64,000 bases of DNA from Stachybotrys elegans (lineage: Eukaryota; Ascomycota; Sordariomycetes; Hypocreales; Stachybotryaceae): NCBI GenBank assembly GCA_020746835.1, contig JAGPNK010000013.1, positions 1 through 64,000 of the forward strand, in the 5' to 3' direction. Made by a program: the position numbers and the translations under genes. Below, piece after piece: positions 50,721 to 62,393 of this stretch (the stretch's first letter is position 1; each line of letters starts with the position of its first letter). The notes below the pieces were generated by a model. That model was given only the letters and a program-made list of their open reading frames with translations. It had not been told where the DNA came from and did no database searches.

Positions 50721-53700
50721 ATGGGCAAGCTTATACGACTCGAGCTTTTCAGTACGCCTCCTGCCTCCGCGCGCCGCGTCTCTACACGATGGCGGTACTG
50801 ACTGGGTCACAGACTTCAAGTCCTACAAGGGCCACCACACGCTCCTGTTCGGCGACTCATATTTTACCTCAATCATTGGTCCCAATGGCTCCGGTAAATC
50901 CAACTCGTGAGTCAAAACCTCCCCATCAGTTCCAGCGCAGCTCTGACCGTTTGCCTAAAGCATGGATGCCATATCCTTCGTCCTCGGCATCAAATCCTCC
51001 CACCTTCGTTCCGCCCAGCTCAAAGACCTAGTCTACCGCGGCCGCGTCCTAAAAACATCCAAAATTAATGATGATGGCTCTGCCGAGGCAAATGGCAGCT
51101 CCAACGGAGCCGACAATGACGACAAAGCTTCCAGGGGCGACCCAAAGACAGCCTGGGTGATGGCTGTATATGAGGACGACGCAGGCGATGAGCAGAAATG
51201 GAAGCGCTCCATTACCAGCTCTGGTTCCAGTGAATATCGCATCAATGACCGCGTCGTGACCGCTGCGCAGTACAACGAGGCGTTGGAGGCAGAAAATATC
51301 CTGATCAAGGCCAGGAATTTCCTGGTGTTCCAGGGTGATGTTGAGGCTATAGCATCACAATCGCCTCAGGATCTGACTCGTCTCATTGAGCAGATCTCGG
51401 GCAGCTTGGAGTACAAGGCTGAGTACGAGCGGCTCCAAGCAGAGGCGGAACAGGCGGCAGAAAACCAGAACTTTCAGCTTCACCGTCGAAGGGGCATCAA
51501 CTCAGAGATCAAACAATACCGAGAACAGAAGCGGGAGGCCGACAATTTCCAGAAGAAGACCGATGAGCGCGACGCCGCTATCGTCACGCACAGTTTATGG
51601 AAATTGCATCGCTTCCAACGGGCCATGGATGAGTCCACAGCCGCCATTCACGACCATCAAGAAGATGTGAAGGAGCTGCGACGCAGTGTCGAAACGTACG
51701 AGCAGCGATTGGATGCTGCCCGTAAGGAGCAAGCCTCGGCAAGCCGTCAGGTTTCCCGCATGGAGAAGGACATCAACTCGAAGCTCAAGAGCATCGACGA
51801 GAAGGAGAATGCCCTTGTCCCAGTACAGGAGAAAATCGGCGAATCCTCGCAGCAAGTCGACAAACTGCAGTCTCAGATCGAAAAAGTCTCCAAAGACAGG
51901 GATGAACAGGCTGAAATTGTTCAAAAGGTCAGAAAGGACATCGAGAGTGTCGACAAGGCCCAACAGATCTTCGAAAAGGATTTCAAGGAGCAAATGCAGA
52001 AGCAAGGCGGTGAAATCAGTGATGCGGACCGCAAAATGTACAACACACTCCGATCTCAAGTCATGGCTCGCTCCGGCTCGAATCAGGCCAGACTCGAAAA
52101 CTTGGACCGACAACGGAAAGCCGACGAGGTCACTGTCAATAACTTGAAGGGCAAGGTTGACAGTATATCTGCTGCTATTGAGAAGATCAGTGCTGAGCTC
52201 ATGAGCGTGACGGAGAGACGATCTTCAGCCGAGACGATGGCCAAGGAACTGACGGATACCATCGCCTCCAAGAAGAAGGAGTTCAACCAGCTCCAGTCAG
52301 AGCGGGTTCGTACGAGTCAAAAGAGAACCGAGCTCGAGGAGAAGCTTGAGGATGTCCTGCGGAAGCTCAGGGAAGCCGACGACGGACGTCGTCAGAACGA
52401 CCGCGAGATCAGAATCAAAGAAATGGTGACGTCTTTGAAACGCATGTTCCCTGGAGTTCGTGGTCGTATCGGCGATCTCTGCACACCCAAGCAGAAGAAG
52501 TACGATGAAGCGGTCATCGTGGCCCTTGGCCGTGACTTTGATTCGGTGGTGGTTGAGACGGAGAAAGTCGCAGTCGACTGTGTCCAGTACCTCAAGGAGC
52601 AGCGATTCTCACCGATGACGTTCATCCCTCTCGACAACATCAAGGTCAATGCGGTCAATACGGCTATCAAGGGCTTCTCTGGAGCCCGATTGACGATAGA
52701 CACCATCAACTTCGACTCCTCTGTCGAGCGAGCGCTTTCTTATGCCTGCGGCAGCTCCATCGTTTGCGACAATTTGGATATTGCCAAGCATATATGCTAT
52801 GAGAAGAGGATCTCGGTCAAGGCTGTCACCCTAGAAGGCTATGTCATTCACAAGGCTGGTCTCATGACAGGTGGCAGAGGCCCTGAGCCAAAGGGAGGAA
52901 AGCGCAGGTTTGAGGAAGCGGATGTCCAAAACCTGCAGCGCATGGCTGCCAAGCTCAAGGATGACCTTGATCGTCTGCCCAAAGGTGATCGCCGAAGCCC
53001 GCAAGAAGAAACACTGCAGATTGAGCTTGCTGGTCTTGAAAGGCGCCTAGCCACAGTCAAGGACGAGCTCGCGGCCCTTAACAAGAACCATGCCAGCTTG
53101 AAACGCGAGCTTGACAACCAGAAGAAGCAGCTCAAGGACCTCGAACCAAAGTATCAGCAGCAAGCCGCGCAACTTGAGAGCATCAATCAGTCAGTACAAG
53201 AGTTCAGGGATGCAGTTGCGCGTATCGAAGATGAGGTCTTTGCGGACTTCTGCAAACGACTCGGCTACAGCGACATACGATCGTACGAAGCGTCCCAAGG
53301 CAAACTGGAGCAGGAGATGTCGGAGACGCGCAACAAGTACGAGGTCCAGAAACAGAGACTGGAAACACGGCTGAAATGGGAGGTGGATCGTCACGCCGAC
53401 ACGGAGAAGCGAATTAGGAGAATGCAGGACCAAGTCAGGCGGCTGAAGCAAGACATCAAAACCTATAACAGGGAACAGAAGGGTATACAGGAAGAGATGC
53501 AGCAAGTACAAGATGAGATCGACGCACTGCGAGAGACGATGGAAGAATACAAGGCCGAGCTGGGAGAGCGGAATGTCAAGGTCAGCGAGGCTCGCGCTGA
53601 GCTGCAGAAGCACAGCAAGGACATTGAGGCACGCCAACGAGATATCAACGCCTTGGAGACAACGGTGCAAAAGAACAGTGCTGGCAAGTCAGCCCTTCTT

Positions 53701-54703
53701 CGAAGATGTCGACTTGAGCAAATTCAGATCCCATTGGTGGAGGGAACCCTCGACAACCTGCCAAATGAGGACGATTTGCTTCGGCAAGATCCAGACGCTA
53801 TGGATGTCGATGGTGACGATGAGGACATGATGGATGTGGCTATGGACGACCATGGCATCGAGATTGACTTCAGCGGGCTTGACGATGAGCTCAAACAAGT
53901 ATGTTGCCTTGCGCGAGAGCTTTCGAGGAATTTACTAACACATGCCTAGTCCGATGACCCTGAGACAGAAGACACTTTGACAGAGAAGATTTCAACCTTG
54001 ACGGCAGAGTTGGAGAAGCTGAATCCCAACATGCGAGCCATGGAGCGATTGGAAAGCGTGGAATCCCGTCTGAAGCTAACAGACCAAGAGTACGAGGACT
54101 CAAAGGTCGCAGCGCACGCTGCCAAGGAAGCATTCAACGACGTCAAGAATCAAAGATACGAACTGTTCAACAAGGCCTTCACACACATCCAGGAAGAAAT
54201 CTCGCAGGTGTACAAGGATCTCACCCGATCAGAAGCCTATCCATTGGGTGGGCAGGCTTATTTGGACATCGAAGAGGATACCGACATGCCGTACCTCTCG
54301 GGCATCAAGTACCACGCCATGCCTCCCCTAAAACGCTTCCGAGATATGGAGCATCTATCAGGAGGAGAGAAGACCATGGCCGCCCTTGCGCTCCTATTTG
54401 CCATCCATAGCTACCAGCCTAGTCCATTCTTCGTGCTGGACGAGGTTGATGCTGCCTTGGATAACGCCAACGTGGACAAGATCAAGAAATACATCCGGGA
54501 GCACGCCGGACCGGGGATGCAGTTCATTGTCATCAGTCTCAAGCCAGGCCTCTTCCAGGACAGTGAGAGTCTCGTTGGCGTCTACCGAGATCAGGAGGTC
54601 AACAGTTCCAGAACACTCACTTTGGATGTAAGTTGAAACCCTACCCCTAAAGAGAGGAGACCGACGCTAACGGAATGGCTACTAGTTGAGAAAGTACGTG
54701 TAA
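50721..54703 (+). CDS. SMC1: Cohesin subunit Smc1
   Basis: ATPase subunit of the cohesin ring with Smc3. Five exons (50721-50751, 50813-50906, 50961-53898, 53950-54627, 54686-54703) join in frame to 1,252 residues, typical for Smc1. Walker A GPNGSGKS lies at residues 33-40, split from the next exon one codon later. A long coiled coil runs at about 170-500. The hinge is at about 536-690 (MFPGVRGRIGDLCTPKQKKY to GLMTGGRGPEPKGGKRRFEE). A second coiled coil follows at about 690-980, then an acidic linker (MDVDGDDEDMMDVAMDD). The signature LSGGEKTMAALALLFAI lies at about 1157-1173 and Walker B FFVLDEVDAALDNAN near 1190. The final exon is only LRKYV plus stop. Without it the protein would end at an intronic TGA two codons after LTLD. 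Confidence 0.97.
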
Positions 54704-55130
54704 GAATGCGGAAAATCAGGTGCATAGGAGGGACGTTGGTGGTGGATTATTCCTGGCATGATAATTTCTCAGAGGTCGTATGAGGCCGAAAGCGTGGGAC
54801 TTGCTTATGCTTGGTTCAAACGATTATGAATAGGAGACTTTGGGGCAGGCAGCACGGGCGTGAGGTGACTTTTATGTTATGAACATGTATCTTCTCCTTT
54901 TCTTCCCTCTGTTTTCGCTTTCTTCGTTTTTGGTGAAGTGTTCCGTGTGCAAATACAGGATTCCCCTCAAACTCAGACGCCCTATTGTGTCCGGAATGAT
55001 GCTGTTCCTCACGAGACAGCTATCTATCTATGTGCAGCACGTGAGTTATTATCACACATGAGAAGTCCAAGTCCAAGTAAGCAGCACGCCCGCTATGTGC
55101 TTCGAGATATATGTTGCTATCTAGTCGAGT
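54704..55130. other. Intergenic region between convergent SMC1 and Pol X genes
   Basis: 3' flanks of two converging genes. A T-rich stretch with TTTTCTTCCC lies near 54,895. No gene seen. Confidence 0.6.
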
Positions 55131-56963
55131 CTACCCCGTACACCGTTCCTCCGGTGGCCGCCAGGGGAGACCAAGAGCTTCAAACACTCTCCTTTCCGCC
55201 TTGACCATGTCCGGCGCGGGATCGGCGTTTGCATTCTCGAGGTCGACCCAGCGGCCGTCTACCCGGCTGCGCACGCCGCTGCTATCGAACTTGAGCCGCC
55301 TCTCCTTCTTGCAGTAGCGGCGAAGGTCGCGCTGGAACGTGGTGCCGCCGCTCCAGCCCAGTACGGCGCACCCGACTGTCCTCCAGGGGCTCACGATCAG
55401 ATCGACGCGGCGGTGGGGTGCGTCGCCGCGGCTCGGGTCTTTCCACACCACGAGGGCCTTGTCGAGCGTGTCGAAACCAGAGCCGCTCCGGGTGTTGCCC
55501 TTCCACGGCACGGGCGTCTGGCCGCGCTCGCTGTTCTTAGTAGACAGGCTCAGCGTGTGCGTGATGAAGTTCCCCTGCTCGAGGCTCAGTACGAGCTTCT
55601 TGATGAGGTGCAGCGTCATGCTTTCGTCCGGGTGGCTGATTACGACGTCCACGTCGCCGCTCTCCTTCTTGCCTCGACGGTAGCCGCCCACAATGATGGT
55701 TTGGAAATCCTCATCCATCTGCTTTGCGCGTTGGAGGATGACGGCCCCTATCTCCTCAACCTCAGCTCGCGGGATCTTGAGACGGAATTCATCGTAGTAT
55801 TTGACGCCAATCTGCTGAACTCGGCTCAGAGTCTGCCATCCGTATTCGACGACATCGTCGAGATCTCGCCATCCTGTTGCTATTTGTCAGTATTCTACTC
55901 CTTTGTGGCAGGCCTAATGGATAAAGCTGACCCCTTTTATAGAAATCTCGGGCTGTGGTATCGCCAACCCCCCAAATCTCGTAAAACAGCCCGAGGACTT
56001 TCAGCCTCTCGTCGTTGGCCGCATCTGCCAACTCCTTCGATTGTCCGTCTCTTACCCACATCTCATACAGCTCGGCCATCTTAAGTCCGCAGCCTGGTAA
56101 ACGTGCCACATCTGCGCCATGGTTCAGCTATGCATATCACGCACAAGGTAGATGTCGATAGCGAACTTACCAGGAGGGCCAAGTAAAGGATACGGATACG
56201 CTGCCAGAGTGGCGATAGAGGTCGAGTACGCCCGTACGCCGACTTGGTCTCCTTGGAGAATACGCAACGTCCGTACCCTTTTCAGTTCCTCGATGAACGC
56301 AGAATTGGGTGGATCAACAAGGGTTGGACGTTGGCATGAATAAGTTGTCGTCAGGAACGGTGGAATGAGTGGCAACACCAGATCGTGCTCCGACGTAGTC
56401 TGGTGAAGCAAGGCCGGGACATGCGTGGCGGCCTGGCGCGAGCGTGGCGAGGCTGAACTTCTGGCGCTTGATGTAGCAGAGTAGATGTCAGAATCACCGA
56501 GAGCTCGCTCCACTGTGTTTGATCCTTGAATGGGACTGGACCTGGGTTCCTGTGAGGGCGGAGCCGCGTTATGCGAGATCTTCCGTCCTTCGTACAGGAG
56601 ATAGTCGTCCAGAGGCAGAACCTCGCCTTTCTCAAGCGAGTCTGTAAGCCAGGCAATCTTTACCACCTTAACCACGTCCCCGGCTGCCCTCGACTCCTGA
56701 GGTGTCTTGGCTGGGCTTCCAGGTGACGAGAGTCTTGCCCGTTTTGCCGGCGGTTCAGACGAAGCAATGGACAATGGCTCCGTTTCGAGCCGCGCCCTTC
56801 TCAGCTCAAACATGGCGCGCTCTCGCCTCGAGAGTTTGCCCAGCACCACCTCGGCCTCGTGGATGTCGTAAGTGAGGGAGGGAATGGCCTCTTCCAGCCT
56901 ATGAAGCTCATCTGGCTGCAGATGCGTGGGGAGCAGAAAGATGGGTGGGAATCGCAACGCCAT
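55131..56963 (-). CDS. POL4: Family X DNA polymerase (Pol4 / lambda-mu type)
   Basis: Gap-filling polymerase for non-homologous end joining and base repair. Three exons on the minus strand (56963-56171, 56111-55932, 55873-55131) join in frame to 571 residues. The N-terminal about 115 residues fit a BRCT domain (FPPIFLLPTHLQPDELHRLE, VVKIAWLTDSLEKGEVLPLD). An S/P-rich linker follows. The 8-kDa/fingers region has FIEELKRVRTLRILQGDQVG, RLPGCGLKMAELYEMW and GLFYEIWGVGDTTARDFYKR. The Pol X signature GGYRRGKKESGDVDVV begins near residue 387. Metal-binding Asp residues are D398 and D400, with the third D482 in HRRVDLIV. The C-terminus contains RDLRRYCKKE and ends in FEALGLPWRPPEER. The NNER-type end of animal Pol lambda is reduced to PPEER. 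Pol mu versus lambda identity cannot be decided. Confidence 0.92.
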
Positions 56964-58028
56964 GATGGGAGAACATGATTGTTGATTTCGCGATACTAGG
57001 GATTTCGCGGAATTTGGGTGATGATATCGGGTAATGGCGAGTCGGCAGAATACGGTGGGAGTGATGCGATGAGGTTGCAAGAAATTATGACGTATGCGAA
57101 AGCTATGGGTGTGTCCTTCCAGTACAATATTGGCCCTGCCTCTGCGCAGGATTTTGAGAGTCTCATGACACTGATGTTGATGGTGATGCAGGCCGACAGC
57201 AAGAAAGAAGGAATCTCGGTAAGAGGGCCATTCCGTGAAGTTGCCCAGCGTGGCAGGCAGCCTCCGACCTCGATAGCGACGCTTACAGGGGAAAGCGAAG
57301 CCTGCACAGCGGCTTGAGTCTACAGATACGTTGTTACCGGTATCTTGTAAAGGTGCCGATCGAAGTCGCAGCTAATGCAAGTGTTTACTGTTTGAAGGTC
57401 CATCACCAATGTGGGGCCGCACTGCAGGTATCCATTCAGCCTACGTAGGTTCTGGGAGTTGTCAAAGAGGTTCAGTCAGTACCTGGAAGAACTCAATGGA
57501 CTCTAGGTAGGAGACGATGCATAAACTGATGAGGCTATCGCTGCAAACGATTGACCCGAAATGCTACCATTACCTTCGCGATCGAGTCATGGTTGATGCG
57601 ATGGAAACATCTATTCTGGCAGGCAAGCGGGGAGACACTGTGCTGCTAGCTTCGATCCGATTCTTTGTTCCGACAACCCAGGCGGAGTTTGTCGGCCTGC
57701 GGAGTGGAAAACTTCTTAGTGCTGCCGCGAATGTCTCCATGCCAAGTGCGTCAAGGGGCAGAAACAGGGGCTCGGACTATACACGTATAAAAGCTTGGAA
57801 TCTGGCCACATTGTTCGGTTCGGTTGTTTTGTGCTACCCTACTACACCGTTCTTCCTCGCCTTCAGCCCAGCTCGTTCTTTTCCAGGTACGTTCTGTCAA
57901 TTGAAGACGTCTGTGTGGCTAAAGTAGTGTTTGCTTTTGCCTTCAGTTCTTTTACCCGTGAAAAGGAGTGGGCGGTTGATAACATATGGTTTTCTAGAAA
58001 ACTCATACCAGATTTCCTCCCTCTCAAA
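56964..58028. other. Intergenic region between divergent Pol X and MGST3-like genes
   Basis: Promoters of both neighbours. A 136-codon plus-strand frame (57517-57927) overlaps the candidate TATA element and leader of the MGST3-like gene and shows no motif, so it is not called. A possible TATA element is listed separately. Confidence 0.5.
57786..57793 (+). promoter_or_regulatory. Candidate TATA box of the MGST3-like gene
   Basis: TATAAAAG lies about 240 bases before the MGST3-like start codon, followed by pyrimidine-rich sequence (57835-57880). Position and orientation suit a core promoter with a leader near 200 bases. This is inference from sequence only. Confidence 0.4.
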
Positions 58029-58668
58029 ATGGGCCTCACTATTGAAGTTCCCAGCCAGTACGGGTATGTCAATGTCAATGTCATAACGCATTCGCATTCC
58101 TACGTGGGTGGCTCTTCTGGCCTGGTTGCTAATAATACGTCATCCCAGCCTCGTCCTGGTGGCTGCCTCGTCCACCTTCTTCCTCAACCTCTGGCATATT
58201 CTCTTGACCTCCAGTGCTCGAAAGGCCAGCGGAATAAAGTACCCTGTTGCGTATGCTTCCAAGGAAGAGGCCGACAAGGACAAGAACGCACTGCTCTTCA
58301 ATTGCGGTAAGCCGGCACACCTTCCCCGCCAATGTGCGCTCTGTCCTGACCCACGACGCAGCTCAGCGCGCCCACGCCAACTTTACCGAACAGCTCACGC
58401 CCTTCCTGGGTGAGCTGTTGATTGCAGGCCTGCGTTGGCCTGTACCTGCTGCGGCCATGGGTCTGTCCTGGACCCTCGCCAGGACCGTCTACGCCACCTC
58501 CTATGCAAGAGGAGGTCCTCAGGCCAGAGTCATGTTCGTAAACAATCTTGCCGCTCGCTGCGTCCTTTTCTGACAGTTTGATCTAGCCCTTCAAGCATTG
58601 CCTTCCTGCTTGAAATCTCCCTGAAGCTCATGGCTACCACTGCCGCGGTGACATATGCTCTGCAGTAA
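58029..58668 (+). CDS. MAPEG family protein, microsomal glutathione S-transferase 3-like
   Basis: A small ER or outer-mitochondrial membrane enzyme family that conjugates glutathione or reduces lipid peroxides. Four exons (58029-58063, 58149-58306, 58362-58533, 58587-58668) join in frame to 148 residues, the usual MAPEG length. The start MGLTIEVPSQYG leads into membrane helix 1 (LVLVAASSTFFLNLWHI). It continues ARKASGIKYPVAYASKEEAD, then FNC-AQRAHANFTEQLTPFL, matching the MGST3 FNCAQRAHGN-type motif across intron 2. Three further hydrophobic segments follow (ELLIAGLRWPVPAAAMGLSW, IAFLLEISLKLMATTAAV). Intron 3 has the donor GTTCGT. No in-frame continuation without introns exists, so the splicing is required. 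The exact substrate cannot be inferred. Confidence 0.86.
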
Positions 58669-58894
58669 GGCATCATTGCAATCCAACTTTTGGTCGAGGG
58701 ATGAGATAGTGTAAATGGACCGTTTGTGTCAAGTCGAGTACGCAGCATCGCCAACGAATTAAATGTTTATCATCAGTAACATGTTGGCGTGTGTGTCGCT
58801 GATGTTGTGTCGTGACCATAAATTCGCAATTCTTCCTTCAAGACCAACCCCTCCCCCCTATGGTTTGTTCTCCCATCCTGTTCGGAAGGGTACT

Positions 58895-60547
58895 TCAGCG
58901 TGCCAGCCTCATTTTCAATTCGTGAGTAAAGGCCTCGTTGTCGGCGGTGCTGCCCGCGGCCGGTGCATGAGTCGCAGTGTCGATGTGGCCAGTGTTAAAG
59001 CGTTCAATGCCATTATTTCCCAAGAGATAGTCACCAAAGTACTTGATAGCGTTGACCATCTCCTCTCCTGTGGGAATGATATATTCCTTGGGTAAGAGGA
59101 ATCCATAAGCACCTGTATCGCGCAGCTTGATCTGATAGCTGTAATGTGCGCCCATTTCATGGTAAAACCAGTCAATGGCGGAACCACCCCCCGTCTCGGA
59201 GCGCTGCTTCGACTTCTGGACTCCCAGGGCCCCGCTGCAGGCCGAGGTCACCGTGTATGTTTCACCACTGGAGAGCCGAATAGCCTTTGCAATCCCAGCG
59301 CCCAGCTCCTCGAGCTTCTCCATGTTTGGCGGATCCACGGCGCACGTGTACGTGTAGGGCAAGAGAACTTGCTGCGAGTAAGAATGAAGATCCAGGAGCC
59401 CGATGAACTGGACGCCCTCCAGAGTCTGGTTCCGTGCCCAGTTGGCTAGCTGCACGGCCTCGACTGCTTGGAACGGCTCCTCGCCGCCGTAGCGTTCAGA
59501 GCAAGGGTCGTCACGAAGCAATGAGTTGTCCCACTCGTACCCAAAGGTGTGGTCAAGGTCAAGACCTCGGCAGTACCGGAAGTTCGTCTCCTGCCGAGAT
59601 TTCCTCCATAATCTGTCCACCTCCCACGAGTACTCGACACCATCGGGGTTCACCACAGGCAAGAAAACAATGTCATACTCGCTCAGAAGCTTGGTAATGA
59701 GCGTTTCCTTGCCAAAGCTGGTGATCAAGGACCACGCGACGTAATTGACGGTGCTAGTCGAGATCCATTCTCTCGCATGCAATCCACCAGTCACAACAAT
59801 CGTCTTCCGGGGGGCTTCGGGGTTGGCCTGTGACTGCAACCCAACACGCAGGGCGGGGATCTCTCTCTCTTCGTAAGACAATCCGATAGACGTGTACTTC
59901 ACATAGGATGGAAACATGGCCTCGAGAAGACGCATCCATCGAATGATGACGGGCAGGGACTGGTAGTCCTGAAAGAAGATATTGTCGTTCGTCGTGAGAG
60001 GAGTCACTTGCGACCAAAGCGCACTTTCCGACTCATCGAAAGACGCACTAGTGTCGGAAGGAAGGGATTGGTAGACGGCTGCCGCGAGATCTGGGATGAG
60101 GGTTCGTTGCGACGAATGCAAGGATTCCGGAAGAAGGCTGAGAAGAGGCGCCACCTTGGCTGTATGCAGGCGAATATCTACATATTCGTCTGTAGAGGAC
60201 CATACGTCCAGGAAGAGGCGAGCTGCTGCATGTGATAGGGCCTCCTCCTCTTCTGACGTGCTGACATTGAATCGCAGGACCAGCTCGTCTGCGTACTGCC
60301 TCTGGAGGTTGCTTAGGGTCGAAGAGCGACTCGAAGCCTTTGTTGGATGTTTCCCAAAGAAGAACTCGACCAGGCCGTTGCGGACTTTGGTCAAGAGCGG
60401 GAATAGGGACGCCTGACCATGATCTGGCGTCTGGGCAGAGAGATCGCGATGGGGTGCGAAGACGCGCTGTGAGCCAATACCAGCAGCGCTGGTGGTCTGA
60501 GACAGCAGCAGCAGAGAAGCCACCAATCTGAGCGTTGATGGCCTCAT
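58895..60547 (-). CDS. ECM14: Inactive metallocarboxypeptidase ECM14 (M14 pseudoenzyme)
   Basis: A secreted M14-fold protein; the yeast homologue affects cell-wall function. A single exon encodes 550 residues, the usual ECM14 length. MRPSTLRLVASLLLLSQTTS is a clear signal peptide. A propeptide-like domain spans about 75-190. The carboxypeptidase domain begins near 200 (FFQDYQSLPVIIRWMRLLE). Zinc ligands are intact: H257 and E260 in GGLHAREW, and H388 in LLDLHSYSQQ. Key catalytic residues are replaced. The Asn-Arg that binds the substrate carboxylate in carboxypeptidase A is D332-H333 (GLDLDHTFGYEW). The general-base Glu (E270 of carboxypeptidase A) is K474 (YQIKLRDTGAYGF). This is the known ECM14 pattern and predicts no peptidase activity. 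The gene converges on the MGST3-like gene with 226 bases between. Confidence 0.94.
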   Translation of the reverse strand: MRPSTLRLVASLLLLSQTTSAAGIGSQRVFAPHRDLSAQTPDHGQASLFPLLTKVRNGLVEFFFGKHPTKASSRSSTLSNLQRQYADELVLRFNVSTSEEEEALSHAAARLFLDVWSSTDEYVDIRLHTAKVAPLLSLLPESLHSSQRTLIPDLAAAVYQSLPSDTSASFDESESALWSQVTPLTTNDNIFFQDYQSLPVIIRWMRLLEAMFPSYVKYTSIGLSYEEREIPALRVGLQSQANPEAPRKTIVVTGGLHAREWISTSTVNYVAWSLITSFGKETLITKLLSEYDIVFLPVVNPDGVEYSWEVDRLWRKSRQETNFRYCRGLDLDHTFGYEWDNSLLRDDPCSERYGGEEPFQAVEAVQLANWARNQTLEGVQFIGLLDLHSYSQQVLLPYTYTCAVDPPNMEKLEELGAGIAKAIRLSSGETYTVTSACSGALGVQKSKQRSETGGGSAIDWFYHEMGAHYSYQIKLRDTGAYGFLLPKEYIIPTGEEMVNAIKYFGDYLLGNNGIERFNTGHIDTATHAPAAGSTADNEAFTHELKMRLAR

Positions 60548-62393
60548 ACTGCCTGGCTCTGTGGGCTCGTCCCGTTGCTGGGTCGGACTGTGCCGTTATC
60601 TGGTTGAGTCGAGTCGAGTCGTCTCGTGCTATATCGTGTCGCTACGGGCGGGTGCGTGCCGAGTCGCAAAGAGCAGAAGCAGGGAGACGGCCAAAAATTA
60701 ATCGAGTGGAGGCTGGAAACGGGAAAAGGAATGCTAATATGGATCTCATGCAAGGGTGCGATCCGAATAGATTGCCGAGGGCGCGAGAGAGAAACAGAAG
60801 CTGGCAATGGGATGGAGGTGGGACAAATGGAATCAAGAGTGTCAAGCAAAGCAGTCAGTCCCGTTGCCTAAATGCACTACGTCGAGTACTTGACGTATAG
60901 GATATAGGGTAGGTTGGGGAAGAGTCGCAAGCTTTGCCCAACCTACATATCCACTCACGAGTTGAAACACTACGTCCGGCAATAATAGAAAACGTTAAGC
61001 TGTGGGAATGATCCAGTTTTATCCAAGGTGTTTTGCATGCTGCCGCCAGCGTACATGTACAATATATCTGTAGAAGAAAGGGTACTGTAATTAGTGTCGG
61101 CACTGCGACAATACCAAATGAAGTCCAGTATCTACAGCGACTGAACGAAGCATGTCTTATGCATATACGAGTTGGTTTCCATGCCGGGGTCTGATGACCA
61201 ATTGCGACTATGCCGGTCCAGCTCTACAATGCAATGCATACATACAGTATTGGAGATAACTGACAGGCGCAAGAGCATGGAGGGTGGATGGACCTAGGCC
61301 TTGTCGACAGCGCCGGGTCCCTCCTAGGGCAATTAAGTACTAAGGTAGCTGCATGTACTCCGTAGCCGGGCCGCGACCACTTGCCTCCCAGCCACATGGT
61401 GCCGTGGGTCGAATTTCAGTGGGCACCTCGAGTGGCAAGGGGATGATGAGCTACGGAGGTATACAATTTCCCAGGATACTTCTTTTCCCCCACTGATCTG
61501 CTCATTTCAAAGGGGGCCATATAAGAATTGCCAAGTAGCGGCAATGTGTAACTACTTGCAACCAAGTTGAGTGCACGTTGGTAGATTGAGCCCAAGAAGC
61601 CCAAGTAGGAGGTACCATTGGGATGTTGGCTGAACAGCCCCTGTCAGTAAAAAAACGAAAGAAGAAGAAGAAAAAAAACAAAATAAAAATAAGGCAGTAT
61701 CAAATCCATTAACGTGGTACATCCAGGTCCTGACTGGACTGGGCCACTTGACATGGAAGGGGCTGTATCCTGACTTGTACCGAGGACGCGTATTAGGATC
61801 TCAGGGCACCCTTGAGAACTGAGAACTAGGTTGCAAGGGCCTCCTCCATCATAAGGGCACCTGCATACGCACTTACTTACCCAGCCCCAGTGCAGTAAGC
61901 GCAGCGCAGTGCTGAAGGGCAACGCCAATTGTCCCGTGCTCCGTACTCCGTACTCCGTACAGTAGGTACCGTCCCAGCCAATCCAATCATCCATCTCAAC
62001 TTGTACCATTCTTCCCCTTCCTTTGCGTTCCCCGTCTCCTTCTGCAGCCTTGCACCCTCCGCTCTGTGCTTGGTCGTCAAGATTCTTGTTCAGTCCAATG
62101 ATCTCCGACGGTCCTCACACAGTATTCTCCGTGAGGTCCGCGGCCGGCCTTTAACGGAGCAAGCACATCGACCCCTTCCTCGATCTCGTCGCTATCGCCT
62201 CTCCTCTTGTTCTTACCTACCGAATCAGCCTGTAAGCTGGTGACGCCAGCCAGTTCGCACCTCTCCTACAGCGCGCGCTCCCAGCCTTTGTCGCCAAACA
62301 GCGCAACAGACTGCTTCATCAATACTCCAGCGAGGCGGTGCAACAAGACAGTCTGGGTGTGGTCGCGTACCATGATCACGACAACCCGCCGCC
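60548..62393. other. Intergenic region between divergent ECM14 and Sec7 GEF genes
   Basis: No supportable gene in 1.8 kb. GAGTC/GTCGAG direct repeats lie at 60,603-60,632. An A-rich tract is at 61,648-61,692. A CTCCGTA tandem repeat is at 61,939-61,959, and TAGGTA/GGTACC words occur around it. From about 61,970 the plus strand is pyrimidine-rich and leader-like for the Sec7 gene. Confidence 0.5.
61939..61959 (+). repeat. 7-bp tandem repeat CTCCGTA, three copies
   Basis: Three exact consecutive copies of CTCCGTA, about 435 bases upstream of the Sec7 gene start. Single or near copies occur elsewhere between genes (for example ACGGAGTA at 9-16 and CTCCGTA near 61,358). Confidence 0.9.

Noticed and set aside
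57517..57927. Plus-strand 136-codon frame upstream of the MGST3-like gene
   Set aside because: It spans the candidate TATA box and pyrimidine-rich leader, has no motif and no supported splice to the next gene.
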